From Anaerobacillus arseniciselenatis (lineage in GTDB: Bacteria > Bacillota > Bacilli > Bacillales > Anaerobacillaceae), in the NCBI RefSeq assembly GCF_001865995.1, contig NZ_MLQQ01000026.1, forward strand, positions 1 through 64,000: a stretch of DNA of 64,000 nt. The letters run 5' to 3'. Both the position numbers and the translations under genes were made by a program. Positions 27,893 to 36,952 of the stretch are shown piece after piece. Below the pieces are notes generated by a model. That model did no database searches and had not been told where the DNA came from. It saw only the letters and a program-made list of their open reading frames with translations. Position 1 is the stretch's first letter; every line of letters starts with the position of its first letter.

Positions 27893-27917
27893 TGTAAATT
27901 AAATGTAAATTATTTGG
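27893..27917. promoter_or_regulatory. TTACA-N5-TGTAA dyad plus extra TGTAA half-site
   Basis: TTACAGTTAATGTAA (27893-27907) is the same dyad as in the 51-bp array, followed 10 bp on by another TGTAA (27913-27917). It lies about 190 bp upstream of the kinase start and 57 bp upstream of the divergent CBO0543-type gene. Self-control of the two-component operon, control of the divergent gene, or both are possible. Confidence 0.5.
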
Positions 27918-27963
27918 TTAGAATATACGGTACAAACTTTTTTGACTTAAAAGGAGAAACTGT

Positions 27964-28515
27964 ATGAAACATATCGTGATGGTGGTTATGATATTAGTAC
28001 TTAATATTAAGGGAAAAACATGGCGTAACTTCCCTAAGTACTATAAAAGCATATTCTATGCCACCCTTTGTAACGGGTTATATTATTATTTATGCAAAAG
28101 GTTTCTTGTGTGGGAGTTTAAGCCTGATGGAATTGACTGGCGAATTTTAAGAGGACTACATATGTTTGTTGTCACTCCGTTATTAATTCTTTTATTTTTA
28201 TCTAAATTTCCAAAATCATTCACACAACAAATTATACATATTATAAAGTGGGTATTCGGTTCTTCACTTTTTGAGTACATATTAGCGAAAAGAAATATGA
28301 TTAGCTTTAAACATGGTTGGAACATATTTTGGTCAGGGCTTTTATATTTGAAAATGTACTTATATAGCTTTTTATTCATTAAAAGACCACTTTTTACAAC
28401 CGTTCTTTCTCTAAGTTCCGTTCTTTTTTTTATTAAGCGGTTTAATGTTCCATTAAATAAAAGGTTATTAAAAGGACCTATGTTTTTTTTGTTTCGTAAA
28501 AAGCAGTTTAATTGA
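27964..28515 (+). CDS. CBO0543-family membrane protein
   Basis: A 183-residue membrane protein with about four to five hydrophobic segments. The WEFKPDGIDWRILRGLHMF stretch near residue 50 and general length fit the CBO0543 family, common in Bacillaceae and without known function. AAAGGAGA precedes the ATG. Its TGA stop is the first three bases of a family A repeat, so the element may have replaced its original 3' end; the C-terminus is lysine/arginine rich. Confidence 0.7.
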   Translation: MKHIVMVVMILVLNIKGKTWRNFPKYYKSIFYATLCNGLYYYLCKRFLVWEFKPDGIDWRILRGLHMFVVTPLLILLFLSKFPKSFTQQIIHIIKWVFGSSLFEYILAKRNMISFKHGWNIFWSGLLYLKMYLYSFLFIKRPLFTTVLSLSSVLFFIKRFNVPLNKRLLKGPMFFLFRKKQFN

Positions 28516-28633
28516 GTGAATTTCATAATTACCAAAACGAGTCACACTAAACAATATATAGTTTGCGAACGGTTTTGACGCAACTATATATTGATCTTAG
28601 TGACGAGTATAATGAATTATGAAATTCATTAAA
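28513..28633. repeat. Family A palindromic element, copy 1 (forward)
   Basis: About 120 bp bounded by inverted TGAATTTCATAATT (28517-28530) and AATTATGAAATTCA (28615-28628). The interior is also palindromic: AATATATAGTTTGCG pairs with CGCAACTATATATT. It begins exactly at the stop codon of the preceding gene. No coding capacity; it resembles a MITE or REP-type element. Confidence 0.85.
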
Positions 28634-28716
28634 TTAAGTTACAACGGAAATATTATATGTGATAATTATAGGTAATACGCAGAGATAGCATTTTTTTTAG
28701 GAGGAGAGATGTTTCA

Positions 28717-29868
28717 ATGAAAATCGTTATTGCGCCAGATTCATTTAAAGAAAGCTTAACGGCGTTGGAAGTAGCAAACGCTATTGAAGATGGCTTCAAA
28801 GAAGTATTACCGAATATCAATTATGTGAAAGTTCCGATGGCTGATGGTGGTGAAGGAACGGTTCAATCGTTAGTAGATGCGACAGGTGGAACGATTGAAA
28901 GAGTAACTGTAACAGGACCTTTAGGGGAGCCGGTTGAATCGTTTTACGGGTTGTTTGGTGACGGAAAAACGGCAACGATTGAAATGGCTTCTGCTTCAGG
29001 ACTTCATCTTGTACCTAATGAAAAACGAAACCCTATGTTGACGACGACTTGGGGAACAGGAGAATTAATTGCCGCCGCACTCGAAAAAGGTGTTGAAAAA
29101 ATCATTATCGGCATTGGTGGGAGTGCTACAAATGACGGTGGTGCTGGGATGGTTCAAGCGTTAGGTGGTCGATTATTAGATGCTGAAGGAAAGCAAATTG
29201 CTCTTGGCGGAGCTGGTCTAAAGAGCCTTTCACAGATTGATGTTTCGGCTCTTGATCTACGTCTAAATGAAGTCAGCATGGAGGTAGCTTGTGATGTAGA
29301 TAATCCGTTAACTGGTCCGAAAGGTGCTTCAGCTATTTATGGGCCACAAAAAGGAGCGACAGAACAACAAATCACTGAGTTGGATAAAAATTTAGCAAAT
29401 TATGCGAAAGTCGTTCAACGGGATTTAGGTAAGGATATTGAGGATGTTCCTGGTGCTGGTGCAGCTGGCGGATTAGGTGCAGGTTTACTGGCTTTTTTAC
29501 CCGCGGTATTAAAACGAGGTGGAGACTTAGTCGTTGAGGCGACAGGATTAGAGGGTGAAGTTCGTGATGCTGATTTAGTAATTACAGGTGAAGGCGGGAT
29601 TAACCATCAAACAATCCACGGTAAAACACCAATTTGTGTAGCAGAAGTGGCCAAAAAGCACGGAGTCCCCGTGATTGCCGTAGCTGGAAGTTTAACGAAT
29701 GATTATAAAAATGTTCATGACCATGGAGTTGACGCCTTGTTTAGCATTGTCCCAGGGGTTGTAACCTTAGATGAAGCTCTTCAAACAGGCTATGAAAATG
29801 TGAAAAATACAGCGAGAAATATAGCCGCGGTTGTTAAATTATCGTTCCACAAATTTTCCATTAAATAA
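28717..29868 (+). CDS. Glycerate kinase (GlxK/GarK family)
   Basis: A 383-residue glycerate kinase that phosphorylates glycerate to a phosphoglycerate for glycolysis. The start MKIVIAPDSFKESLTALEVA, the MADGGEGTVQSLVDATGG block (about residues 42-59) and IGIGGSATNDGGAGMVQALG (about 132-151) are diagnostic of the two-domain GlxK fold. AGGAGGAG precedes the ATG. It could finish the breakdown of glyceraldehyde or tartronate semialdehyde released by the nearby sugar-acid routes. Confidence 0.95.
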   Translation: MKIVIAPDSFKESLTALEVANAIEDGFKEVLPNINYVKVPMADGGEGTVQSLVDATGGTIERVTVTGPLGEPVESFYGLFGDGKTATIEMASASGLHLVPNEKRNPMLTTTWGTGELIAAALEKGVEKIIIGIGGSATNDGGAGMVQALGGRLLDAEGKQIALGGAGLKSLSQIDVSALDLRLNEVSMEVACDVDNPLTGPKGASAIYGPQKGATEQQITELDKNLANYAKVVQRDLGKDIEDVPGAGAAGGLGAGLLAFLPAVLKRGGDLVVEATGLEGEVRDADLVITGEGGINHQTIHGKTPICVAEVAKKHGVPVIAVAGSLTNDYKNVHDHGVDALFSIVPGVVTLDEALQTGYENVKNTARNIAAVVKLSFHKFSIK

Positions 29869-29910
29869 AAAAAGCGTGGTTGAGCTAATAATTGCTCAAC
29901 CACGCTTTTT
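29867..29910. terminator. Bidirectional terminator between glycerate kinase and MATE genes
   Basis: AAAAAGCGTGGTTGAGC pairs perfectly with GCTCAACCACGCTTTTT over an 8-base loop. A and T tracts on both sides allow termination in both directions between two convergent genes. Confidence 0.93.
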
Positions 29911-29917
29911 AGTGAAA

Positions 29918-31357
29918 TTATGCTTCTGATGATTTAGCTAACGGCTCGCCAATTACCGTGTTTTCTTTGACGGGAAGTAAAGCTTCCGTTTCAGTTTCGA
30001 CCGTTAGATCATCATCTCGTAAAATTAAATCTCGGTTACGGTAAAGTAAAAATGCAGCAAGTCCGAACGAAAGTGCATCAGAAATTGGGAAAGCCATCCA
30101 GACGCCGTTAACCCCAAAGAAATGCGGTAAAATTAATACGAGTGGAATTAAAAACAATAATTGTCGTGACATGGATAAGATTAAAGCTAGCTTAACTTTT
30201 CCGAGTGCTTGGAAAATTCCACCACAAACGACAGGGACACCGATAAAGAAAGCCGTCGCAAATAATATGCGAATCGCATCTGTTCCTGATTTAATCACTT
30301 CAGCATCCGACGTAAAGATCATCATAAAGTATTTTGGGAAGATCATCATAATGATAAAAATGATGGTTGAAAGTAGTGTAGAAACTTTTAGACCGATCCA
30401 TACCGTTTCTTTTAAGCGAGTGAACTTGTTAGCGCCAAAGTTATAGCCGACAAGAGGTTGCATTCCTTGCATGATGCCAACAAGTGGCATAAGCATGAAC
30501 ATCGAAATCCGTTGCACGATTCCGAATAAACCGACGTGGAACTCGCTGCCGAAACGGATGAGCATTGTGTTAATCGAAACGACCATAATTCCGCCAGCTG
30601 CTTGTTGCATGAAACCAGGTAAACCGATCGCAAATACTTCTTTAATAATTTTATACTTTGGAGCAAGGTCTGCGATTCTCAGCGATAATGAACTTTTCCC
30701 AGTTAAGAAATAATGAAGAAAAATAACCGAAATGACACCTTGCGACAAAACAGAAGCGTAGGCGGCTCCTCTTACGCCCATGTTAAACCCGAAAATAAAG
30801 ATCGCATCTAAAATAATGTTAAGAACCGATGAAATAATCATAATGTTCATCGATAGTTTGGCATTACCTTCAGAACGGACGATGGCGTTTGTTGCAAAAC
30901 CAAAAGAAAATAAAAATGTACCTAGTAAAATTGGAAACATATAATCTACGGAGTAGCCTAGTATATCAGGAGTTGCCCCAAATAAAATTAACATAGGCTC
31001 TAAAATCGTAAATGCTGCAATCGCACCGATAATAGAAACGAAAATAATCATTGTAATAATGTTACCAAATACTTGGTTTGCTTCTTTTTCTTTTTGGGCT
31101 CCGAGGAGACGCGAAATAACAGAGGCGCCCCCCATTCCCATCGCTACCGATACAGCCATAATGATCATTATGACAGGGAAGGAAATCGTTAAACCTGCAA
31201 CAGCAGAAATTCCGACGGCGTAAGAAATAAAGATAGTATCAACGATATTATATAAAGCCATAACAAACATCCCGACCATCGCTGGGACGGATAAATTTTT
31301 CAATAACTTCGGAATAGGTTCAATTCCTAACCGCTCACTTTGATATTTTTGTTGCAT
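29918..31357 (-). CDS. MATE-family multidrug/solute efflux transporter
   Basis: A 479-residue MATE transporter with 12 predicted helices; PKLLKNLSVPAMVGMFVMAL opens the first helix and the NIVDTIFISYAVG motif follows. I start it at ATG 31357 behind GAGGAAAAAAG. A longer reading frame to 31483 exists, but its 42 extra residues are translated from the family A repeat and are not real. The gene lies downstream of and in the same direction as a MarR gene, a common efflux-plus-repressor pair. Its substrate is unknown. Confidence 0.9.
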   Translation of the reverse strand: MQQKYQSERLGIEPIPKLLKNLSVPAMVGMFVMALYNIVDTIFISYAVGISAVAGLTISFPVIMIIMAVSVAMGMGGASVISRLLGAQKEKEANQVFGNIITMIIFVSIIGAIAAFTILEPMLILFGATPDILGYSVDYMFPILLGTFLFSFGFATNAIVRSEGNAKLSMNIMIISSVLNIILDAIFIFGFNMGVRGAAYASVLSQGVISVIFLHYFLTGKSSLSLRIADLAPKYKIIKEVFAIGLPGFMQQAAGGIMVVSINTMLIRFGSEFHVGLFGIVQRISMFMLMPLVGIMQGMQPLVGYNFGANKFTRLKETVWIGLKVSTLLSTIIFIIMMIFPKYFMMIFTSDAEVIKSGTDAIRILFATAFFIGVPVVCGGIFQALGKVKLALILSMSRQLLFLIPLVLILPHFFGVNGVWMAFPISDALSFGLAAFLLYRNRDLILRDDDLTVETETEALLPVKENTVIGEPLAKSSEA

Positions 31358-31387
31358 TTCTTTTTTCCTCTCTTTTTCTATGTCTAT

Positions 31388-31508
31388 TCTAATGAATTTC
31401 ATAATTATTATTCTCGCCACTAAGATCAATATATAGTTGCGCCAAAACCATTCGCAAACTATATATTGCGTGATATGGGTCATCTTAGGTTATTATGAAA
31501 TTCACTCA
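31388..31508. repeat. Family A palindromic element, copy 2 (reverse)
   Basis: Same element as at 28513 but reversed. It fills the gap between the MarR and MATE genes. Its outer end provides the TGA stop of the MarR gene, just as copy 1 does for its neighbour. It may separate or modulate transcription of the two genes. Confidence 0.85.
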
Positions 31509-31934
31509 TTCGTCTAAGTTTTGTTTGATTCGTTTTAGCAAAGTAAGTAACTGATTCTTTTCATTATCAGAAAAACCTTTCATTAAATCTTTTTCCATAT
31601 GTTCTGTTTCTAACCAAAGAGTTTCTTCAAGTGCTTTGCCTTTTTCTGTTAACACAATGATTTTTGTGCGCCGGTCTGTTTCACTGTCATTTTTTTCTAT
31701 TAAATCCTTTTTTAATAGAGAGTCAACAATACCATTCATTGTCGATCCCTTTACATATAAGCGGCTTTGTAGCTCTGACTGGAGTTGGTCACCGTAATTG
31801 ATGAGCATAAAGAGTACTTTTGCTTGCGCAACGGTTAGGGCAAACTCCGCGAGTTTTTGATTATAATTATTTTGCAAAAAATGTGCGGCCACACCGATAT
31901 GGTAACCGACTCTATCATCTATATTCCGTTTCAC
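31506..31934 (-). CDS. MarR-family transcriptional regulator
   Basis: A 142-residue winged-helix MarR regulator. The recognition region QSELQSRLYVKGSTMNGIVDSL spans about residues 53-74, followed by the wing with KNDSETDRRTKIIVLTEKG. It sits upstream of the MATE gene and probably represses it. The stop codon lies in a family A repeat. Confidence 0.92.
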   Translation of the reverse strand: MKRNIDDRVGYHIGVAAHFLQNNYNQKLAEFALTVAQAKVLFMLINYGDQLQSELQSRLYVKGSTMNGIVDSLLKKDLIEKNDSETDRRTKIIVLTEKGKALEETLWLETEHMEKDLMKGFSDNEKNQLLTLLKRIKQNLDE

Positions 31935-32044
31935 GAAAGGTTAGCCTCCTAACTAATATGTTATATATTGTAACAAACTAACAAGCTAGTAAGCAACAAA
32001 TATATATAGTAGATACTCGGATGAAGTTTTATTAACTGCCTCTT

Positions 32045-32158
32045 TTGTATGAAAATAAATGACGGTCGATTTTTCAGAACAAGCCTCTAAAGTCGGAACG
32101 AATTTACAGCGCAGTGAGGGAAATCGACCGGAATATTTTTATATTGGATGGTGACGGG
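32045..32158. repeat. Family D element, copy 1
   Basis: About 114 bp in the 381-bp gap between the MarR gene and a lipoprotein gene. Outer arms CGGTCGATTT and AAATCGACCG pair perfectly; the inner part has conserved CCTCTAAA...GAGGG and the tail GGATGGTGACG. Copy 2 at 48957 has the same inner sequence but different arms that also pair. Confidence 0.7.
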
Positions 32159-32315
32159 AAATCGCCATGTAAAAGTTGGACTGTTGGTTTGCTGGTTAGT
32201 TGGAAAGGGAAACCTTCAAGTAATATTGTTATAATAAAATGTAACCTTTTGAAATTGTTAACGACTAACTAAGTGAAAAAGCAATAAACAAGCAATTAGA
32301 AGGAGGAAAAATAAC

Positions 32316-33041
32316 ATGAAAAAATTTTTCAAAGTTTTATCAAGCGTCACGTTAGCCACTTTAATAATCGCTGCTTGTGGTACAGCTGATGATAATGAAA
32401 ATGTAGGTGGAAGTCCAGACACTGGGTATGAAGATTCAAATGGAGATGTTATTTATGATGGGGATCTCGCAATGGACCTTATAGCTAATGAAAATGGTGC
32501 TGTTACCTATGAATTTCAGCTTACAAATCAAACAGAAGAAGATATTGATTTAACCTTTTCAAGCTTACAAGAGTATGATTACATTCTAAAAGATGAGGAA
32601 GGAACTACAGTTTTTCAATATTCTGATGGCAGAATGTTTGGTGAAGCGTTTGTAGAAAAAACAATTGAAGTAAACGAAACTTATGCTGTAGAAGTTGATT
32701 TATCAGATGCGTCACAAGCGTTAGAAGATGGAACGTACACGTTAGAAGTTTGGTCAGTAGCTAACGAACTAGATGGTGTGAGATCAAGTAAAGAGGTAAC
32801 TCTCTTGCAAGAAACTGGCACCAATGGTGAAGCTGTAATTACAGAGACCGGTACTTTCGTTGGTCAAATTGACAACAATTCAGTAGAATTTACTGACGTT
32901 GGCGGAGAGCCAAGAGCATTTCGTTTAACTGAAGAAGTAAGGGAATTTCTCGATGTTGTTCAAGAAAATGACGCTATCATATATAGTTATTACGAAAATG
33001 AAGACGGTCAACTGATCTTAACTGAGGTAATTGTTGATTAA
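32316..33041 (+). CDS. Lipoprotein with BsuPI-type domain
   Basis: A 241-residue secreted lipoprotein. The signal ends IIAAC with the lipid cysteine at residue 21. Residues about 45-165 fit the BsuPI domain, first seen in an intracellular proteinase inhibitor of B. subtilis (LTNQTEEDIDLTFSS, YDYILKDEEG, VWSVAN). The C-terminal ~60 residues form an extra segment. It is acidic overall. Function is unknown; a beta-sandwich extracellular protein is likely. A terminator follows. Confidence 0.75.
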   Translation: MKKFFKVLSSVTLATLIIAACGTADDNENVGGSPDTGYEDSNGDVIYDGDLAMDLIANENGAVTYEFQLTNQTEEDIDLTFSSLQEYDYILKDEEGTTVFQYSDGRMFGEAFVEKTIEVNETYAVEVDLSDASQALEDGTYTLEVWSVANELDGVRSSKEVTLLQETGTNGEAVITETGTFVGQIDNNSVEFTDVGGEPRAFRLTEEVREFLDVVQENDAIIYSYYENEDGQLILTEVIVD

Positions 33042-33078
33042 CGTTTAAGGTTAAAGTGAATGTTAAAGGAATAAAAGT

Positions 33079-33122
33079 AACCCCTAATTTATCCTCCTGG
33101 CGTGGATAGATTAGGGGTTTTG
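33079..33122 (+). terminator. Hairpin terminator after BsuPI lipoprotein gene
   Basis: AACCCCTAATTTATCC pairs with GGATAGATTAGGGGTT (one mismatch), followed by TTTTGTCTTT. It starts 38 bp after the stop codon. Confidence 0.88.
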
Positions 33123-33173
33123 TCTTTGAAATTAAATGTAGAAAAATGACAATAAAAAAAATAAAAAATAGCA

Positions 33174-33252
33174 TTGAAATTTTTTTTCAGTATTGTATAA
33201 TGTGTTTAAGAAATAATTTTTCACTAATAAACAAATGAAAAAAATATTTTTC
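33174..33252 (+). promoter_or_regulatory. Promoter and two candidate operators of tctBCA
   Basis: A sigma-A promoter is visible: TTGAAA (33174), a 16-bp spacer and TATAAT (33196). Just past it lie GAAATAATTTTTC (33210-33222) and GAAAAAAATATTTTTC (33237-33252). Both motifs recur at the dapA-ilvD promoter (40817, 40845) and upstream of rpiR (46060, 46102). They are probable binding sites for the RpiR regulator. Confidence 0.65.
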
Positions 33253-33284
33253 GAAAGCGATTAACTAAAAAGGTGGTGATTATT

Positions 33285-33755
33285 ATTTTAACAAATATAA
33301 TCATGGGTGTGGTATTAATACTTTTTTCCATCTTAGCGTATACGCAAACCGGTGACATGCCGTCTCAGTCTGCGATGTTTCCTCGAATTGTTTTGTATGG
33401 GATAGGGATAACAGGGCTATTGATGATTGTAGATACGCTCATTAAAGTGAAAAGAGGGAAAGCGACGAATGATTCGAGTTTAACGCTAAATTCATTTATC
33501 TTTCAAATATTAATTCCTGGTGCGTTCCTTTTAATTACTTATCAATTGCTAACGATATTTGGGTTTTATATTTCTGCATTCTTCTTAATTATGGTTGTGT
33601 TCTTTTACCAAACTTATCGGGCAAACAATATTAAAATTACTGGAAAACATTTTTTAAAAGGATTAATAGTTGCAGTGCTTATTACCGCAATAATGTATAT
33701 TATTTTTACTTTATTATTAGGGCTACCTGTACCAAGCGGCTCATTTTTTAGGTAA
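33285..33755 (+). CDS. tctB: Tripartite tricarboxylate transporter small permease TctB
   Basis: A roughly 156-residue TctB subunit with four hydrophobic segments; NIIMGVVLILFSIL..SAMFPRIVL is the family opening. Choosing the start is hard. The sequence AAGGTGGTGAT is an almost perfect Shine-Dalgarno, but no ATG, GTG or TTG follows at normal distance. Options are an ATT codon at 33285, a GTG inside the Shine-Dalgarno (33273 or 33276), or ATG 33303, which would be far away and cut the first helix. I favour ATT. The gene begins tctBCA, an importer of carboxylates or sugar acids. Confidence 0.82.
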   Translation: MLTNIIMGVVLILFSILAYTQTGDMPSQSAMFPRIVLYGIGITGLLMIVDTLIKVKRGKATNDSSLTLNSFIFQILIPGAFLLITYQLLTIFGFYISAFFLIMVVFFYQTYRANNIKITGKHFLKGLIVAVLITAIMYIIFTLLLGLPVPSGSFFR

Positions 33756-33927
33756 TGTATGAAAACGCTTTAATATTATATCTTTATAATATTTGAGATT
33801 AATAATTAAAAATATACTAGATTTCCTTAAAGGGGGTGTTTTGCTTTTAGGAAAGGCACGAAGAACATATTAACAGTTTCTATTTATTAAACTTATTATA
33901 CAAACATTTATAGGGGTGAATTACAAA

Positions 33928-34962
33928 ATGAAAAGAATAGTATTTTTATTAGTTTTAGCATTAATGTTAGTAGTAGTTGCAGCATGTGGATCAGACACAA
34001 ATCAAGAAGCTAGTGGTAATGCAGATGAAAATCAACAAGGTAGTAATGTAGAAGAAAACAATCAAGATAGCACAGTAGAATATCCAACTAAAAACATTCA
34101 AATTATTGTTCCTTATAGTGCTGGTGGCGGTGGCGACACTGTAGCTCGTATTTTAGCAGATGCTCTTAGTGAAGAATTAGGAAAGCAAATTAACGTTATT
34201 AATAGAGAAGGCGCTGGCGGTGAGATTGGAATCGCTGAGATGGCTAGAAGTGAAGCAGACGGCTATACATTAGGTGTTTTCGGTTACCCAGATAACTTCG
34301 TGTTAGAAAATACGAGAGATACAGACTTTTCATTTGATAGTTTTGAATACTTAGCTGCGTTTGACGATATGCCAATGGGTATTTTTGCAGGACCAGGAAG
34401 TGATTTTGAAACAATTGAAGATTTAATCGAATTTGGTGAAGCAAACCCTGGAAGTATCACTTTAGGTGAGTCAGGTGCTTTAGGATTATTACACATTCTT
34501 GCATTCTCAGATATTATCGGAGTTCAAACTACTCCTGTGACATTCTCTGGTGGTGGAGAATTAATGAACTCATTATTAGGAAACCATGTTGATTTAGCTT
34601 CAACTTCATCTATGAGTCATGATTCAATTGTAGATGCTGGTGGACACCCAATCGGTTTTGCCGCTCCAGAAAGAATGGCAATGTTCCCAGATGTTCCAAC
34701 GTTCAAAGAATTAGGTTTTGATTTAGAAATGGGTGTTTCTCGTGTACTTGTAGCTCCAACGGGGTTACCAGAAGAAGTGAAAGAAGTATTAACAACGGCT
34801 TTAGACAACATCGGAAATGACCCAGCGTTAAAAGAAAGATTTGAAGCTGCAGCATTACCGTATAGATATTTAGGTAACGAGGACGTAACGGAATTTTTAA
34901 ATCGTTCTAATAGCGTACTAGAGCCTGTTATTCAACAAAACATTGATAGATTTAAAAACTAA
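33928..34962 (+). CDS. tctC: Tripartite tricarboxylate transporter binding lipoprotein TctC
   Basis: A 344-residue binding protein with lipobox VVAAC and lipid cysteine at residue 20. The mature part begins YPTKNIQIIVPYSAGGGGDTVAR, the classical TctC (Bug) opening. ATG 33928 is preferred over an in-frame GTG at 33916, which lies in the ribosome binding site. It brings substrate to TctA/TctB. In this context the ligand may be gluconate or a related sugar acid rather than citrate. Confidence 0.93.
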   Translation: MKRIVFLLVLALMLVVVAACGSDTNQEASGNADENQQGSNVEENNQDSTVEYPTKNIQIIVPYSAGGGGDTVARILADALSEELGKQINVINREGAGGEIGIAEMARSEADGYTLGVFGYPDNFVLENTRDTDFSFDSFEYLAAFDDMPMGIFAGPGSDFETIEDLIEFGEANPGSITLGESGALGLLHILAFSDIIGVQTTPVTFSGGGELMNSLLGNHVDLASTSSMSHDSIVDAGGHPIGFAAPERMAMFPDVPTFKELGFDLEMGVSRVLVAPTGLPEEVKEVLTTALDNIGNDPALKERFEAAALPYRYLGNEDVTEFLNRSNSVLEPVIQQNIDRFKN

Positions 34963-34982
34963 TCGGGAGTAAAAACTCTGTG

Positions 34983-35099
34983 GACGGTGTCCCAAAACAA
35001 AGTGTCAGTCACTTTAAGACACTAAATATGGACGGATGGTATAGTAACTGTCTTTATTTGGAAATATTTAAAGTGATCTGACTCTCGTGGGACACCATC
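34983..35099. repeat. 117-bp palindromic element (family B) between tctC and tctA
   Basis: Ends GACGGTGTCCCA and TGGGACACCATC are inverted with one mismatch; inner arms continue the hairpin. It resembles the element at 24881. It separates the binding-protein gene from the permease gene in the transcript and could tune their relative expression. Confidence 0.75.
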
Positions 35100-35120
35100 T
35101 ATGTTTTAGGAGGGGAAGAA

Positions 35121-36599
35121 ATGGATGCATTTCAAATATTTTTAAATACACTCTCTCCAAGTGTGTTAATCATCATCTTCATAGGTGTATTGATCGGTAT
35201 CATCGTTGGAGCCATCCCTGGACTTAATGGGGCGATTGGAATTTCATTATTGCTACCGATGACATTTGCTTTAGAGCCACAAATCGGTCTCCTCTTATTA
35301 GGTGGAATTTACATGGGGGGAATGTATGGTGGTTCGATCACTGCAATATTATTAAATGTACCTGGAGATGTTGTAGCAGCCCCTGCAGCGATGGAAGGCT
35401 ACCCTTTAACTAAACAAGGTCGGGCAAAAGAAGCGTTATACTATTCTATTTTTTCAAGTATGTTTGGTGGATTTATTGGTGTTATCATTCTTATTTTATT
35501 CACACCACCATTAGCAAGTTTCGCCTTAAAGTTTGGCCCTGCAGAAATGTTCTTTATAGCTCTAAGTGGTTTAGTTATTATTGGAGCATTAGGTGGGAAC
35601 CTTTATAAATCTGCATTTGCTGTTTTATTTGGATTATTTATTAGTACGATCGGTGTAGATTTAATTGCAGGATCGGAACGATTTACGATGGGGAGTGCGG
35701 ACTTAAGATCTGGTATTTCTGTTGTTCCTGTTGTACTTGGACTATTTTGTTTGGCTGAGATGTTTTTGAATATCGGTAAAAAATCAAATGAAGTTACCAC
35801 GTATAAAGATCAAAGTATTAAAAGAATGACAGTAATTAAAGATATTGTGAGACAAAAGTTTCTCGTACTTAAATCTTCTTTTATCGGTACATGTATCGGT
35901 TTATTACCAGGTGTAGGTACAACTTTAGCTGTATTTATGTCTTATGGTGAAGCAAAAAGGGTATCGAAAAAACGTGATCAGTTTGAAAAAGGGAATACAG
36001 AAGGAATTATTGCAGCAGAGTCAGCGAACAATGCAACAGTAGGAAGTTCGATGGTTCCACTACTTGCACTTGGAGTACCAGGAAGCCCAACGACTGCTAT
36101 TATTGCAGGTGCTTTAATTATTCACGGAATTATTTTAGGACCTAGTTTATTTGTACAAAGACCTGATGTTGCTTACACATTCCTTTATGGAATGCTGCTT
36201 ACCGTAGTTGCGATGGCAATCATTGGAGCTGTTGGAATAAAGTATTTCTCTTATATTTTAAAAGTAAAAATGGAATATATCGTTCCAACCGTTTTAGTTT
36301 TCGCGCTTTTCGGTGCGTATAGTTTAAGAAATAGTATTTTTGATGTTTTTATTGCGATTGTTTTAGGAATTGTTGGGGCAATTTTCAAGAAAATTGCTGT
36401 ACCATTAGCACCGATCATTATTGGTGTTGTACTAGGCCCACTTATTGAAACAAACTTGGCACGCTCAATGGTCATTGCTGAGGCACGCCAATTGTCGTTG
36501 CCACATTATATGTTAAGTAATCCACTTGCTATCTTTTTGTTAGTAATGGTAGCCGTTCTTTTTGTAGTAGTGATTAAGATGAGAACTAAGACCGAGTAG
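35121..36599 (+). CDS. tctA: Tripartite tricarboxylate transporter large permease TctA
   Basis: A 492-residue permease with about 12 helices. Family motifs include GIIVGAIPGLNGAIGISLLLPM (about residues 26-47), GSITAILLNVPGD (about 71-83) and GLLPGVGTTLAVFMSYGEAKR. AGGAGGGGAAG sets the ATG. It completes the tctBCA set. Downstream genes for gluconate-type breakdown make an aldonic acid substrate likely. Confidence 0.95.
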   Translation: MDAFQIFLNTLSPSVLIIIFIGVLIGIIVGAIPGLNGAIGISLLLPMTFALEPQIGLLLLGGIYMGGMYGGSITAILLNVPGDVVAAPAAMEGYPLTKQGRAKEALYYSIFSSMFGGFIGVIILILFTPPLASFALKFGPAEMFFIALSGLVIIGALGGNLYKSAFAVLFGLFISTIGVDLIAGSERFTMGSADLRSGISVVPVVLGLFCLAEMFLNIGKKSNEVTTYKDQSIKRMTVIKDIVRQKFLVLKSSFIGTCIGLLPGVGTTLAVFMSYGEAKRVSKKRDQFEKGNTEGIIAAESANNATVGSSMVPLLALGVPGSPTTAIIAGALIIHGIILGPSLFVQRPDVAYTFLYGMLLTVVAMAIIGAVGIKYFSYILKVKMEYIVPTVLVFALFGAYSLRNSIFDVFIAIVLGIVGAIFKKIAVPLAPIIIGVVLGPLIETNLARSMVIAEARQLSLPHYMLSNPLAIFLLVMVAVLFVVVIKMRTKTE

Positions 36600-36710
36600 T
36601 GCATTAAAACAAGAATAATATAGCTGTTCGAGTAAAGGGTTCGCTTTCTCTTAAGGTGAACTCTTTCGTTTCAATAATTAGTAATAGAAGTAAGTTGTAA
36701 TTTATTTAAT

Positions 36711-36832
36711 TGAGTGAATTTCATAATTACCAAAAATGAGCCACATCACGCAATATATAGTTTGCGAATGGTTTTGACGCAACTATATATTGATCTTAGT
36801 GGCGGAAATAATGAATTATGAAATTCATTAAA
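36711..36832. repeat. Family A palindromic element, copy 3 (forward)
   Basis: Very close to copy 1: it shares the CAATATATAGTTTGCGAA core and both ends. It lies in the 353-bp gap between tctA and the 6-phosphogluconate dehydrogenase gene. The rest of that gap shows only AGTTTCGAAACT (36880-36891), a possible operator. Confidence 0.88.
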
Positions 36833-36952
36833 TTAGTAGATTAAAAGTGTTATAAAAATGAAACTAAACCTTAATATGGAGTTTCGAAACTTTACTTATA
36901 CGTTTGTTTCTCAAAAGCTCGTATTAAGGAACAATATATTGGAGGCATTATT

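Noticed and set aside
31358..31483. N-terminal extension of the MATE protein
   Set aside because: The extra codons are translated from the family A repeat, and a ribosome binding site lies directly ahead of ATG 31357.
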